Shown in pieces: positions 35,301 to 46,189 of a stretch of 64,000 nucleotides of DNA. The position numbers were made by a program, and so were the translations under genes. The notes beneath the pieces are model-generated. The model worked only from the letters and a program-made list of their open reading frames with translations. It was not told the origin of the DNA and searched no databases. The stretch is from Plantago major (taxonomy: Eukaryota; Streptophyta; Magnoliopsida; Lamiales; Plantaginaceae): positions 62,001-126,000 of the forward strand of contig JAIFAC010000164.1 of assembly GCA_026545765.1 (NCBI GenBank). Direction: 5' to 3'. Within the stretch, counting starts at the first letter, position 1, and each line of letters opens with the position of its first letter.

Positions 35301-37828
35301 CTTAGGAAATTGTCATGAAAGAATTTATGCAATTAAGCTTCAATGATTTCTGAGTTTTCCACTTACTTCCTCAACAGGAGGCTCAAAATCATTTTGTGCA
35401 GAAACGTTCTCAGTTTCTGGTGTTCTTTCTGGTGCTGTTGCCTTTGGGGCTTCATCAATTTCCATGGGTGCAGGGGATGTCGCAACTCTTTCCCCTTGCA
35501 CTTCTACTTCTGAATGAGCCTGTAAGTAGAATGTATTGAGTAATTTAGAGAAGAATTTATATTAACCCATGATGAAGAATGTTTATCACTGAGTTTTATA
35601 TACCTCCATACTAGAAGGCTCAATGACATTTTCTTCAGAAACCTTGACGGTCTCTGGGTCCTTTTCTGGCATTTCTGCCTTATCTTCTTCTTTCTCAGTT
35701 GGAGCCTATTAGAAACATCCACTTAATTAGTTAAGTATATTAACATATAAATGAAAAGTAATATCTTAACGAACTCTTTATACCTGTAGCACAGGCTCAG
35801 ATTCCTTAAGAGGCGAGGTTGTTGAAGCCTCCTTCTCAGTCTCTGAGGCAAGCTTTCCAGCTTCCTCTTGTTCTTGTGTTTCTAATTCAGCCTGTAACAA
35901 AGAAATTTTATTAACTAACAAGATTAATAAACAAAAATTATCACAAGTAGAGAGTTAAACCATTCAGCTACCTGAGTAGTGTCATGCTGATTGGTCTCTG
36001 GAACTTGTGACCCTTCAATGTTTTGGTCTTGTTGTTCCATTCCAGCTTCTTTGTTTGAAGTTTCAGGTACTTTAGACCTTTCCTGAGTATGCAACTCAGT
36101 TGCCTCCCCTGGTTGATCATTCTGAGTAGATGTCTCAGTCTGATCCCTCTCATTGAGTTGGGGAACCTGCTCTGTTGAAGGATTTTATTTAGCAATGAAA
36201 GATGCTGGTATCTGCAGATCAAGTACCATTTCAGCAGTATCCTCATCTGGTTGTTGTGGTTGTTTTGCTTGAGACAGACTGTTGAGTGTTGAGGCAATGG
36301 CAGTATCCTCCAACACTAAGCTATCACTCATCAGAGCATCTTCAATATGCTTCAGTCTTTCTTGCTCTGATGGTGTAATTTGTCCAGTTACCTTGGACAA
36401 CCTTGTTCTTCGACAACCTTTGAAGCAGTGCTTGTTCGGAAGAACTTTGTGGTGTAGGTTCTTCTTCAGATACCTCTACACCAGTTACTTTTTCAGTAAC
36501 CTTAGCCGTTTTTGATTTTTCTAGGACTTGAGAGATGACTAATTCATCATCTTCATCGTCAGAGCTCTCATCAGCATTAGGAACTGATTGGTCCATAATT
36601 CCTGCGGTTTCTGCAGATAGGGCTTGGCATCTGTCACTACTTTCTTTAGCAGCATTGATGAGTTCATCTGCAAGGATTTCGGCAATAGTCTTAACATTTC
36701 TGAAAGCACTTTCTTTTGCTAAGTCTACTTGTTCAGTAGTCGATACCTCTTTTGCAGCATTGATGAGTTCATCTTCATTGATGAGTTCATCTGCAGCGAC
36801 GGCAGGTATCAGGGAATCGATAACCTCAATGAGTGTGCCTTCTAATTTGCCAGCAGACTTCTTTCGTGAAGTTCTGAGCTTCTTGGTCGCACCCTTTCCC
36901 TCAGATACCTCTTCAGTCTTTCACTTCTTGGAACCTTTCTGAGATCCAGTAACCTTTTTCATCATGTTCGTATAATCATATTTGTAGAGTAGGTTACTAT
37001 TGGCTATGTCAGCCTTCTCTCTGAGCTCAATGCCAAGCTTTTCCAGCAAGTAGCATATCTTTAGACCATAGCTTACTGTGGTCTTTGGCTCAGCAAGTCC
37101 CTTAGCGATTTTAGGCTCAAAGCCTTGAATCTTCTTCACAAACTTCATAAAGGCGTACTTTCCCCAATTGAAAGGGTTTTCCAGCCTTTTGTCTTGTTGC
37201 AACAAGAACATCATCATCCAGCGTTCTTGGCTTATCTGGTCAGCACCTTCTTGTAGACCATCAAAGCATCTGTGAAGAATGCATGCCAACGCATCCTAGT
37301 GAACCAGCAGATGTCTGGTTTTGATGTCAGCAAGCTTGAAATCAGTGGGTGTATCTGATTTTTCAAGATCACACACATCACTGTACAGTTGTTTTACACC
37401 TTCAAGGAGATCATCATCCTTGGTGTCTATTTCAAAATCCTTTCCAAGATTTTGAAGGTCAAACAACTTGCAGAAAGTTGTTAAGTCCAAAAGGATTTCC
37501 TTTCCTTGGACTGAAGTTTTTATAGACACTATTGCAGTGCCTTCAGAAACACAGGATATAATCCTGGAGTTGTTGTAGAATTCTAACACATCTAGTGAAG
37601 AGATTCTACTAGGTAGAGCTGATAGAGAACCCTTGATTTTTGCCTTTTCAAGCATGTCAAGTATCAGCTTTCTATCGGCTTGATTTTCAACAGCAGGCGT
37701 GAGGTATTCCTCAATCATGGCACCACCCCAAATCATTCTGTGATTTGAAGTCAAATGATTGGGATTGAAGTCTCCTACCAACCGATTGTTTACAACTACC
37801 ATCTCTAGTGCTTGCTTTTCAGCAATTG
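32323..37828 (-). pseudogene. S-family post-pol (env-position) ORF, copy A, with introns
   Basis: Large non-gag-pol ORF. Exon 1 begins near 37828 (its ATG end is cut by the junction with copy B) with AEKQALE and NNRLVGDFNPNHLTSNHRM. It continues through FYNNSRIISCV and FNWGKYAFMKFVKKIQGFEP to a Glu/Gln-rich acidic region. Predicted introns with GT..AG ends are 35892-35971, 35706-35783, 35520-35603, about 35258-35366 and 35083-35160. Exons between them are 108, 102 and 153 bases. The last exon (35082-32323) is one open frame with a Lys/Glu coiled coil, acidic tracts and a conserved C-terminal domain (HAWKWGKYLWVKHFAKKNPT, DIKRFGDRKFAD). It is broken by a single TAA at 32827 (TCA in copy C). 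Exon 1 has stops at 37296 and 36921 and frame slips near 36400 and 36300. No signal peptide or membrane span is visible, so 'env' refers to position only. Parts of exon 1 resemble putative plant transposon proteins (inference). Confidence 0.7.
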
Positions 37829-40800
37829 GTCATTTCTACACCAATAATATGACTCCTGCTGAAGAGGACATGCCAGAAACCTTCGACAATGAGCTTGTTC
37901 GAAGAAAACATATTGTTGAACCCTGAAATCTGTTAGCCCTTGTATTGCATAGGTGCTTTGATTCAAACAAAGGAGGTGCTGAGCAAATCAATATGGAAAT
38001 ATGGGGAATGATGGCATTCCTCTACACTGTGGATGAAAGAAAGACAACCTTCAACTGGGGAAGGTATATCTTTCTAAAGTTTGTTGCCAACCTTAGATGA
38101 TTTGAGCCTATTCTACAGGGTGACCTTGCCAAGCCTCAAAAGACCATCACTTTTGGTCTAAAAATCTGCTACATTCTGGAACAGCTTGGAATGACGCTCA
38201 GAGAGCAAGAAGAAATTGCATACGGTGATTTCGTATGTAAATACAACTATGATCTCAAGCAAAACCAGAAAAGGCCTGTAGAAGACGTTTCTGAGGAAAA
38301 TCTTGTGCCAAAGAATAAACGTAGAACTAGAGGCAAGATGAAGGCATGTGCCTCAGAGACGACTGCACAAGTGGATCTCGCTGCCCGGGTAACTGCACCT
38401 GTTGCTGAAGATACCTCTACTCCTACTCAGACAGCACACCGTAGTGCTGGAGATACCACTCTTGGTGACAAGAGGGTGAGTGATTCCCAAGAGTTCCCTG
38501 CTGAAGAACCAAATGTTCTAAACTTCGACCCATCCTTGAAAATTGATGAGGTTACTGGAGATATTCCTGCATCACAGGTTGCTGAGAAAGTAACCATGTC
38601 TAGAGGAGACACTTTACCAGGACCATCCTCGCTGAAAGATTTGAATGATGTCCTGATGAGTGATGCAGAGATACAACATGACTTTGCCACAACAACGGTA
38701 AAGAAAGTGGTTGAGGATCTACAGAGACAAATCTCTAATGTTGCTTCTCCTTCAAGATCCAAATATCCACAACCACAACAACCACAAAAACCACAAATCT
38801 CCCAGACTGTTACTTATTAGTTAGAAGACTTTCAGATGCGTCAAGGAGCTGATGGTGTGGTTGAGATAAACCCTGTACTTGAACAGGTTCCCCAACTCCA
38901 ATCTAGGAGGGATTAATCAGGGGATAGGCTTGAAGTGCCTGAAACTTCACACAAAGACATTGTCATAGGACAAAAAGACCAACACATGGAGCAATCACAT
39001 GTTCCAGAGACCAATCAGCCTGACTTTGATCAGGTTGCTGACTGGTTTAACTCTATACTTGTGAAAATTCTCTATGTAGACTTTGTCTTGTAACTTATAA
39101 TTTTGTCTTTGTTACAGGCTAACCAAGAAACAAGAAATCAAGAGGAAGCTGCAAAGCTTGTCTCAGAGACTAAAAAGGAGGTTCCTTCAACCTCAATGCC
39201 AAAGTAAACTGAGCATGTGACACAGGTATGCTTGGTTTTCTAAGGCACACTTTTCAGAAACATGATTTTTACATGGTATTTAATATCTATGTTTGTTTCT
39301 TATAGGCTGCAACTGAGAAGAGAGATGGTAGGCTGAAAAGCGTAAGTCACCAGAGAGTAAACCAGAGACCACTCAAGTTTCTGAAGAACATGTCCCTAAG
39401 TCTTCTGTTGAGAAGGTAGTCAACTTAGAAAGCCACAAGTGTTCTATGTATTCTCTAAACACCTCTTAAAAAGTAATTACATTATCTACTTACAGGTTCA
39501 ACCAGAAGTAGTGCTTGCTGAGGAAGAGACACCCAAGTCCCCTCAAGCAAAGAAAGTTGATGAGGCCACCAAGCCTACATCACAAGAAAGAGTGCCAAAA
39601 ACTGCACAAGTTTCTACGAAGCATGTATCTGAGCCTCCTGTCATGGAGGTATCTATTCACTCAGATACCTAACGTTTATAGCACTTCAATTTCATAAACT
39701 TTCTAAGTGTTAACTAACTTTTCAAAATTCCCAGGCACAGAAAGACAAGGTAGTTGCTCAGGAGAAGAATTCTAAGTCTCCCTCACGCATCGAGATATCT
39801 GAGCACTCTGCTGCCTCAAAAGTTCAGAAATCTGAGCCTGCTGTTGCGACATAGGTAACTGAAAAACATGAATTTGCATATACTCAGATATCTAACCAAG
39901 TTTTGAGACTTAATCAAAACTTCCTTATCATTCAGGCTCTAAAAGCAAGTACATCCCAGTTCATTCTAAGGGAAGTTACTTCTGATGCTGATCTGCTATA
40001 GTTGTTCAAAGATCGAGCCCTTCCTGAACACATTAAAGCCTTTGTCAAATGGCAAAAGATAAGACGGATGGACATCATGGCACTTGCCAGACTCCTAGAT
40101 GATCCAGTCAGTAGGAAGAAGGCAGAAGAACTAGAAAGCTACGTCAATGCACTGATTCCTACCGAAAGGTAAGAATATTCAAACTTGATGAATAAACTCT
40201 TCAGGGATGTAGTTGCAGATTTTCTAGTTAAAGACTTCAAGAAATCAGATCGAAGCACAAGAATCAGGCTAGCTTCCAACCCCACCTGCCACACAAAATT
40301 AAGTCAGCTCCTACTGAACAAAAGAAGTGGCCAGCAAGAAATTAAAGACTTTATCGACTTAGTTTCTGACGAGGAGACAGATGAGAATGAAGTTGATCTA
40401 CCTAAGTCTCCCAAGTCATCTGACAAGAAAGATGATCCCAAGAATGATGAGGATGATAATGCACCACCAACTGGTGCAGGAGGGGTCGCTGGAACAAAGA
40501 ATACCTCAGTTGCTGAAAAGCTTCCTGAGAAGAATAACCCTCCTCCCTACTCTCCTCAGAGATCATCCAACCCTTCTCCATCAAAGCAACAACAGGATGC
40601 TGAAGCTGGGCAGTTTGCCGCAAACTTGGCCCAGAAACTTCAAGAAACTGAGCATACTCTTGCTCAACTTAAATCGATGATGGAAGAAGTTGACAAATTG
40701 CACCTTATGCTGGAAAACAAGGTTGCTGATAAAGAAGCCAATATGAAAAGTATTGAGGAATTAACTCGCAAGGAGGTTGAAGCCCTTGCTGAGCAAAAGC

Positions 40801-42675
40801 ATGTAAGACTTGAAGCTCAGGCACTAATGGATGAGATAACTGTTGAAGAAGATGCTGAGCTCAAGCAAAAGCTTGCTGAACAAGCAACTGGTCCATCCTC
40901 TTCTGGAAAAAAAAAGAAGACCCTATCTGAGATGGTTGCTGATCTTGGCCATGAAGATAACTGGGTAGAAGAAGAAGAAGAAGACGATGATGATGATGAT
41001 GACAATGACAAAGAGCCACAGGGTGCTAACTTGACCACATTTCCTTCCAAGGATACTCATCAAGTGGTCTCACACCTCAAAAGGAACATACTGGCTCCCA
41101 CCATCTTTCCAAAAGTTCCTCATAACATTGATGACTTTGAGAATAGGTCAACTACTCTCATGAAAATTAGAAAGGAACTGGAAAATCAAAACAAGGAGGT
41201 CACTGCATTTGTACCCTCTGAGTTCACAAGGTTTGCTGAACTCATTGCCCAAAGAACTAGTGAACTGGTTCTCAAACATAAGGATCTGGGCATGGTATAA
41301 GATCCAGCCAGCAAGGTTGTTCAAGATACTTATGACTTGGCTGATATGACAACTTCAAAGATACATTCAGTGGTTGTTGAAGTTTCCAAGTTGACTAGCA
41401 AGGAAACTGGCATCTCCAAGCAGAATGAAGATCTCAGAAATGAGATGAGGCAACTCACTGACAACTACACCAGCCTTCAAAGAAATTTTGATGAGCTATC
41501 TGACTCCTATGTCAAACTCCTAACAAGTTTTGATCAGTCTCCAATGACTAAGGGGGAAGGAAGTAAGAGGAGCAAAACTCAAGGGAAGAGCAAGGAAAAG
41601 ATGTACCCTAAAGAGGCCCCAACCCAAACCCCAAGTCAAGAGACACAGATGGTGATAACAAGATCAAGGGCTAGGTCCCAGATACCTCCAATAGCTGCCA
41701 AGAGCTCAAGGAGAAGAAGAGAAGAGGATAGTGACTTTGAAGAAGAAGAATGAGAGCTCTCTGAAAAGAGAAGTAAGACAGACCAAGGAAGCTGCAAAGA
41801 TCTTATGATCTTGAACAAAGAAGAAGATGATGATGATGAAGATAAGGACACTCATCAAAGAAGACAAAATCTGAGCAGCATGTCTGGTCCTATTGATGCA
41901 ATTCCTTTAACAGCAAGGACACCTTCTGGAAACACCAAGTCCATCCAGCAAGGTAGCCCATTTGAAGACCTCTCACTGAAAGGTCTGAATTCCAAGCAGA
42001 AGAGGAAAAGAGAAAGGAACATCAAGTTTGGTAGGGTTCCACCACCAAAACCTGAAGATGCCCAAATTGAATATGTCTTAACAGACAGCATCAAACCTTC
42101 TACTTGGAACTGCATTCATCAGAAGAATGGCTACTGGATAATGAAGCTAAAGTATTTACTAGCCAATGGTGAATGAAGGGCTTCCAGATTCAATCTTCAA
42201 GCAGATGATAGCATGGAGAAAGGACAGAGTTGAACTCGTGCCCGCAAATATGGTCCATAAATGGCTAGACTTTGAAGTACAAGTCAGACAAAAAGCCAGA
42301 AAGAAGGACTTATCTAAAGAATGCCCATACCACAAACCTGAGGATGTGCATAATTTTGAAGACAAGACTGGAAAAAGAACCAAGCTGCAAGTTGAGCCTG
42401 ATGAGTCATTCTATCTGACTAAGGGTTAATATTTGGGAGACCTAAAATATCTGAAAGAGATATATGGTAATTACAAGCCCACTGAAGCGCAATTGGTACA
42501 TTCATGGAAATGGGGCAAGTACCTCTGGATCAAAAGCATGGCCAAAAACCTACCCACCAAGACTTACAAGGAGATTGCTCTTACTGCAAGAAGAATAGAA
42601 ATGAAAGTAAGAACCTTACTCCTTGAGTACTCTGAAGACTGCATGAGGTATGGTGATAGGGTTTTTCAAATCTAA
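37829..42675 (+). pseudogene. S-family post-pol ORF, copy B (diverged), with introns
   Basis: Joined head to head with copy A; the first part of exon 1 is missing. It has LALVLHRCFDSNKGG, FNWGRYIFLKFVANL and FGLKICYILEQLGM, matching copy A but much diverged. Predicted introns (all GT..AG) are 39034-39117, 39226-39305, 39416-39495, 39649-39734 and 39855-39935. The exons between them are 108, 110, 153 and 120 bases. The last exon (39936-42675) keeps one frame from 40185 to about 42170 apart from stops at 41298 and 41751. It has coiled-coil text (LAQLKSMMEEVDKLHLMLEN), an Asp/Glu run near 40980-41000, a Lys/Arg-rich segment and the C-terminal HSWKWGKYLWIKSMAKNLPT. A frame slip near 42170 and a stop at 42427 precede the end. 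Function unknown. Confidence 0.65.
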
Positions 42676-42721
42676 AGATGAAGACTTGAAGACCAACTAG
42701 ATAGGATGTTCACTTGGAACA

Positions 42722-42726
42722 TGGAC
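42722..42726. repeat. Target-site duplication TGGAC (left, G2)
   Basis: TGGAC directly before the TGTGATGCCC start; the partner is at 43476-43480. Confidence 0.85.
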
Positions 42727-43475
42727 TGTGATGCCCTATCACCTTCACAGATAATTATCAATAATAAAATATAATTTAGATGCGCGGTAGCTTTAAACAG
42801 AAGTACTCTGACCACATTTACATTTGCATACTTGCAAAATACATTTTCACCTTCTTTATCCTTTGATAAGACTACTAATTCCACTAATTATGAAATTCTT
42901 TCTCCTCTCGCTAATTACATTTGGTTCCTTTCAATTTCCTTAATCTCTTTCTCGTATTTGGTCGAAGAGTGAGATGTGTGCAGAAAGGCGTGCGAGTGTG
43001 TGTTCTGTTGTAAAAAGAATTTGTAATTGTCTTTTTGATGCAGCAACTACTAAAACAAATAATAAGATGAGGATTGGTAAGGCGGTGAGGTTGTGGACGT
43101 CAAACAAGATAATCAAATGTAACTTTATATATTATTTTAACCAACCAATTATTTGCACAAGCCTGCTTATTTCGATTTTTACAAAGACGACTCGAAGGTC
43201 AAAGAGATCCACTAAACAAATACTATAAATTCATACATTTCATATTACGGTCTCCGTTCTTTCATAGGCCCTCGTTTGGATACAAAACAGTTAAAATCAA
43301 AACTAGTTATAAGCCGGTCCAAAACTATATAAAACAACGATAACAATTAAAGTCAAAAACTCACGTAATATCAATTCACTTTTTCACAAATAATGCCACG
43401 TGCGTAAAACATTAAAATTTGCTTAAAAACATATTTAAACATGCTTACGAGGTGAAAAAGGTCAGGGGCGTGACA
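42727..43475. mobile_element. G2 solo LTR (749 bp)
   Basis: The ends are TGTGATGCCC and GGGGCGTGACA, an extended inverted terminus like that of G1 LTRs but with unrelated interior. It is flanked by a perfect 5-bp duplication TGGAC and sits in the copy B 3' UTR. No internal region is left, so it is a solo LTR from recombination between two LTRs. Orientation is uncertain, because both strands give TG..CA ends. Confidence 0.82.
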
Positions 43476-43480
43476 TGGAC
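43476..43480. repeat. Target-site duplication TGGAC (right, G2)
   Basis: Partner of 42722-42726. Confidence 0.85.
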
Positions 43481-43530
43481 CTTCCTGTTGTCCTACTAGT
43501 TGTGTAATTTATTTTGATATTTTGCTGACT

Positions 43531-43535
43531 GTAAT
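43531..43535. repeat. Target-site duplication GTAAT (left, S solo LTR)
   Basis: GTAAT directly before the solo LTR; the partner is at 45079-45083. Confidence 0.85.
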
Positions 43536-45078
43536 TGGTGGTCCAGATAACGGCAAAGAAAAAGACTGAGGGGGGGGGGGGTGAATGGTCTTTTACAACT
43601 TTTGTCCATAAACACAAATTCTCAGATATCTATGAAGATATCTGATACTTAATTTCAGAGAGCGGAAGACTTTTCTGTGATAAGTGCACGTGCTCAGCAA
43701 GATGTGTGTAAATACTCAGCAAGGTAAATAAAGCAAGTAATAAGTTCCAGAAAGTAAATAACACTGATCTTTATAGTGGTATCTGAAGGTGGTGTAATCC
43801 TTCAACTAATCCACTTCGGCCTTTCTCAGACCTAGAATCTACTAAGACAGATAATTGAGTTCACCTTACAAATATCTTCTCTCGATTCCTAAATACACTA
43901 GGTTCCCAACCAAGTGTTCCCCCTGAGTTATTCCCCGACTCCCAGCCAAGTACTTCCTATACTCAGTAACCTTGGAGTTATTCCTTAGTTTCCCAAACTA
44001 AGTACTTCCTGTACTCCACGCCGTTTAAGGTGTTGGTTAAAGTAGTTTGTCAGGTGAGTAGTCTTAATAACTTTCTCAGTTATGTAGGAAAACTCTATAG
44101 AACAAGAATCACTTAACACACTTCACAATGTGTGGTGATATGTTCTTTACTGACCCAAGTCTATGGTAAATGTTTTGGAGAATGAAACTCTGATACTTGA
44201 TCTTTTGATTCAACTCCTTCACAGATAGCAATGCTTGTTAAGGATCAGGACACTTAGAACTTTCGTGCTACTTAGGATCCAAAAGCTTAGTCGCAACTGT
44301 AAGCTAAAGAGTAAGTAGGTTGAAGGCTTGTATGCTTGAAAGAAATAAGTTCGTTCTGTAAGTTCAAGGTGTGTTTCAAGCATTCTAAGTGGTGATATTT
44401 ATAGTTGAATTTGAAGCCGTTTGAATAGTATCCGTTAGGCTCAATTCAAATTCAAACTATTGATATCTGAAAATAGTACTGCAGAAAACATTGTCTCTTT
44501 TCAGAGATTTCCTCTTTTGTTCAGATGTCTCTGTCTGTGCATTTATTGCATTGTACTATTTTTTGTCCTGTAATGCCAACGGAACTATGCACGCTTTCTG
44601 AAGCATTGCATGTCCCTTTCCAGAGACCTTCACATCTTCAGATACCTGTTGAAACATTGTTTCCCAGAAACATAGTTTTATCCAGGGTATCTAAGCATAG
44701 ATATCTGTGGGCACTTTTCCTTGTTCAGAAACCTTGTGTTCTCAGATGTCTTTTGCAAAACTTGTTTATTGAAAAACGCTTGTTTATTCAAGATATCTGG
44801 ACATAGGTATCTGATGACCTTCGTCTTCAGCAACCTTGTGCAGTCTTCAAAACTTCAAAATTTGTTGAACTCTCCTGCTGGATGCCTTCTTCTTGGTCTT
44901 CTTCGAAGATATAAAAATTACATTCAGAGACCTAACATCCTATACAAGATTTGCTAGACTAACATACTTAGTGATTTTCCTCTTTTACAGTGTTCAAGTG
45001 AACCAAGAGTACTAACCACCTTTCGAGGCTAAGATAAGTCATTAGGTTGCTGATCAATCTAAACAGATATTCCTAACA
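43536..45078 (-). mobile_element. S-family solo LTR (1,543 bp)
   Basis: Complete S LTR on the minus strand (TGTTAGGAATATC ... GGACCACCA) without any interior. It is inserted in the 3' UTR of S copy B and flanked by a perfect GTAAT duplication. The TATA box is intact on the minus strand (CTATAAATATC near 44395). It is close in sequence to 30322-31935. ORFs inside (for example 44525-44806) are chance. Confidence 0.88.
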
Positions 45079-45083
45079 GTAAT
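45079..45083. repeat. Target-site duplication GTAAT (right, S solo LTR)
   Basis: Partner of 43531-43535. Confidence 0.85.
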
Positions 45084-45330
45084 GTAAGGTTTTATCTTGT
45101 AAAAGTTATCTGTGCTTACACTTGTCATCTATCTGATGAACCTACTCTCAGATACTTATTCCAATGAAAAGATAACTTGTCAGCAAAGATCACACCTTGT
45201 GATTTTGTTGATGTTGATGTTTGCTTTCTGCACTTAAATAAAAAGAATGAATGATCTCAAGAAATGTTTAAATGTTGGATTGTTTCCTCATCCAAATTGT
45301 AAGAGGTTTTAAAAATACTCATAGGCGATT

Positions 45331-45449
45331 GATCAAAAAGGGGGAAATTTGTTAGGAATATCTCTTTAGATTTTGATCAGTAAACCATAATGATGTATCT
45401 TAGCTCAGGAAGGAAACTAGTAGGTGACTGATCAAAAAGGGGGAAATTT
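45331..45449 (+). promoter_or_regulatory. Tandem polypurine tract plus LTR head (S copy B)
   Basis: GATCAAAAAGGGGGAAATT followed by TGTTAGGAATATC occurs at 45331-45362 and again at 45430-45461. The first unit carries 99 bases of LTR head before the second tract. This means two candidate plus-strand primer sites and two LTR starts. Confidence 0.8.
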
Positions 45450-46189
45450 GTTAGGAATATCTGTTTAGATTTTGATCAGTAAACCATATTGAGTTATCTT
45501 AGTTCAGAAAGCTAACTAGTACCCTTAGTTCTTTTGAACATTGTAAAAGAGGAAGCTTACTGAGTATGTTAGTCTAGAAAATCTTGTATAGGATGTTAGG
45601 TCTCTGAATGTAATTTTTATATCTTTGAAGAAGACCAAGAAGGAGGCATCCAGCAAAAGAGTTCAACAAATTGAAGATTTGAAGACTGCACAAGATTGCT
45701 GAAGACTAAGGAAAAGTGTCCTTAGAAACCATGACTCAGATAACTTGAGTAAAACTACGTTTCTGGGAAACAATGTTTCAATAGGTGTCTAGAGTACTAA
45801 AGGTTTCTGGAAAAGGACTTGCGAAGCCTCAGAAAGCTTGCATAGTTCCGTTGGCACTACAGGACAAATGTTGGTACAGTGCAATAATTACGCAGATAGA
45901 GTTTTCTGAACAAAAGGAGAAAATCTTTGTAATGAGACAAAGCTCTATTCCGTACCAACGTCAGATATCGATAGTTTGAATTTCAACAAGCCTAACGGAT
46001 AGTAATTCAAATGGCTTGATTTTCAACTATAAATATCACCACTTAGAATGCTTGAACACACACTGAATACACAGAACTTCATATCATACATTCAATCATG
46101 CAAGCCTTCTGCCTACTTACTCTTTAGCTTACTGTTGCGACTAAAGCTCTTGATTACTAAGTAGCACAACAGTTCTAAGTGTCCTGATC
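45449..46189 (+). repeat. S-family LTR, right half (3' LTR of copy B)
   Basis: It runs from TGTTAGGAATATC through an intact TATA (TATAAATATC at about 46029) to AAGTGTCCTGATC, where a G1 LTR end begins. The rest of the LTR is missing here. The complementary half, ending at the same base, is at 9302-10017 in opposite orientation. Confidence 0.88.
46185..46189. repeat. G1 target-site duplication TGATC (right, = GATCA)
   Basis: Reverse complement of the GATCA at 10013-10017; directly before the G1 end TGTAACGCCCC. Confidence 0.6.

Larger units (their letters stand above)
42676..45349 (+). other. S copy B 3' UTR, split by two solo LTRs
   Basis: The UTR pieces 42676-42726, 43476-43535 and 45079-45349 join to match the copy C UTR at 56983-57374 (for example TTTGCTGACTG, and AAAGATAACTTGTCAGCAAAG near 45170). 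Removing the two insertions and one TSD copy each restores continuous sequence. Confidence 0.85.

Noticed and set aside
36535-36942. Ser/Ala-rich plus-strand ORF, and the similar one at 40817-41050 minus
   Set aside because: Both are antisense readings of acidic or Asp/Glu-rich tracts of the post-pol ORF.
32323-37828. A true envelope glycoprotein
   Set aside because: No signal peptide, membrane span or cysteine/glycosylation pattern can be seen; only the position after pol suggests 'env-like'.
45785-45979. 64-codon plus-strand ORF
   Set aside because: It is part of the S LTR and is broken in other LTR copies.
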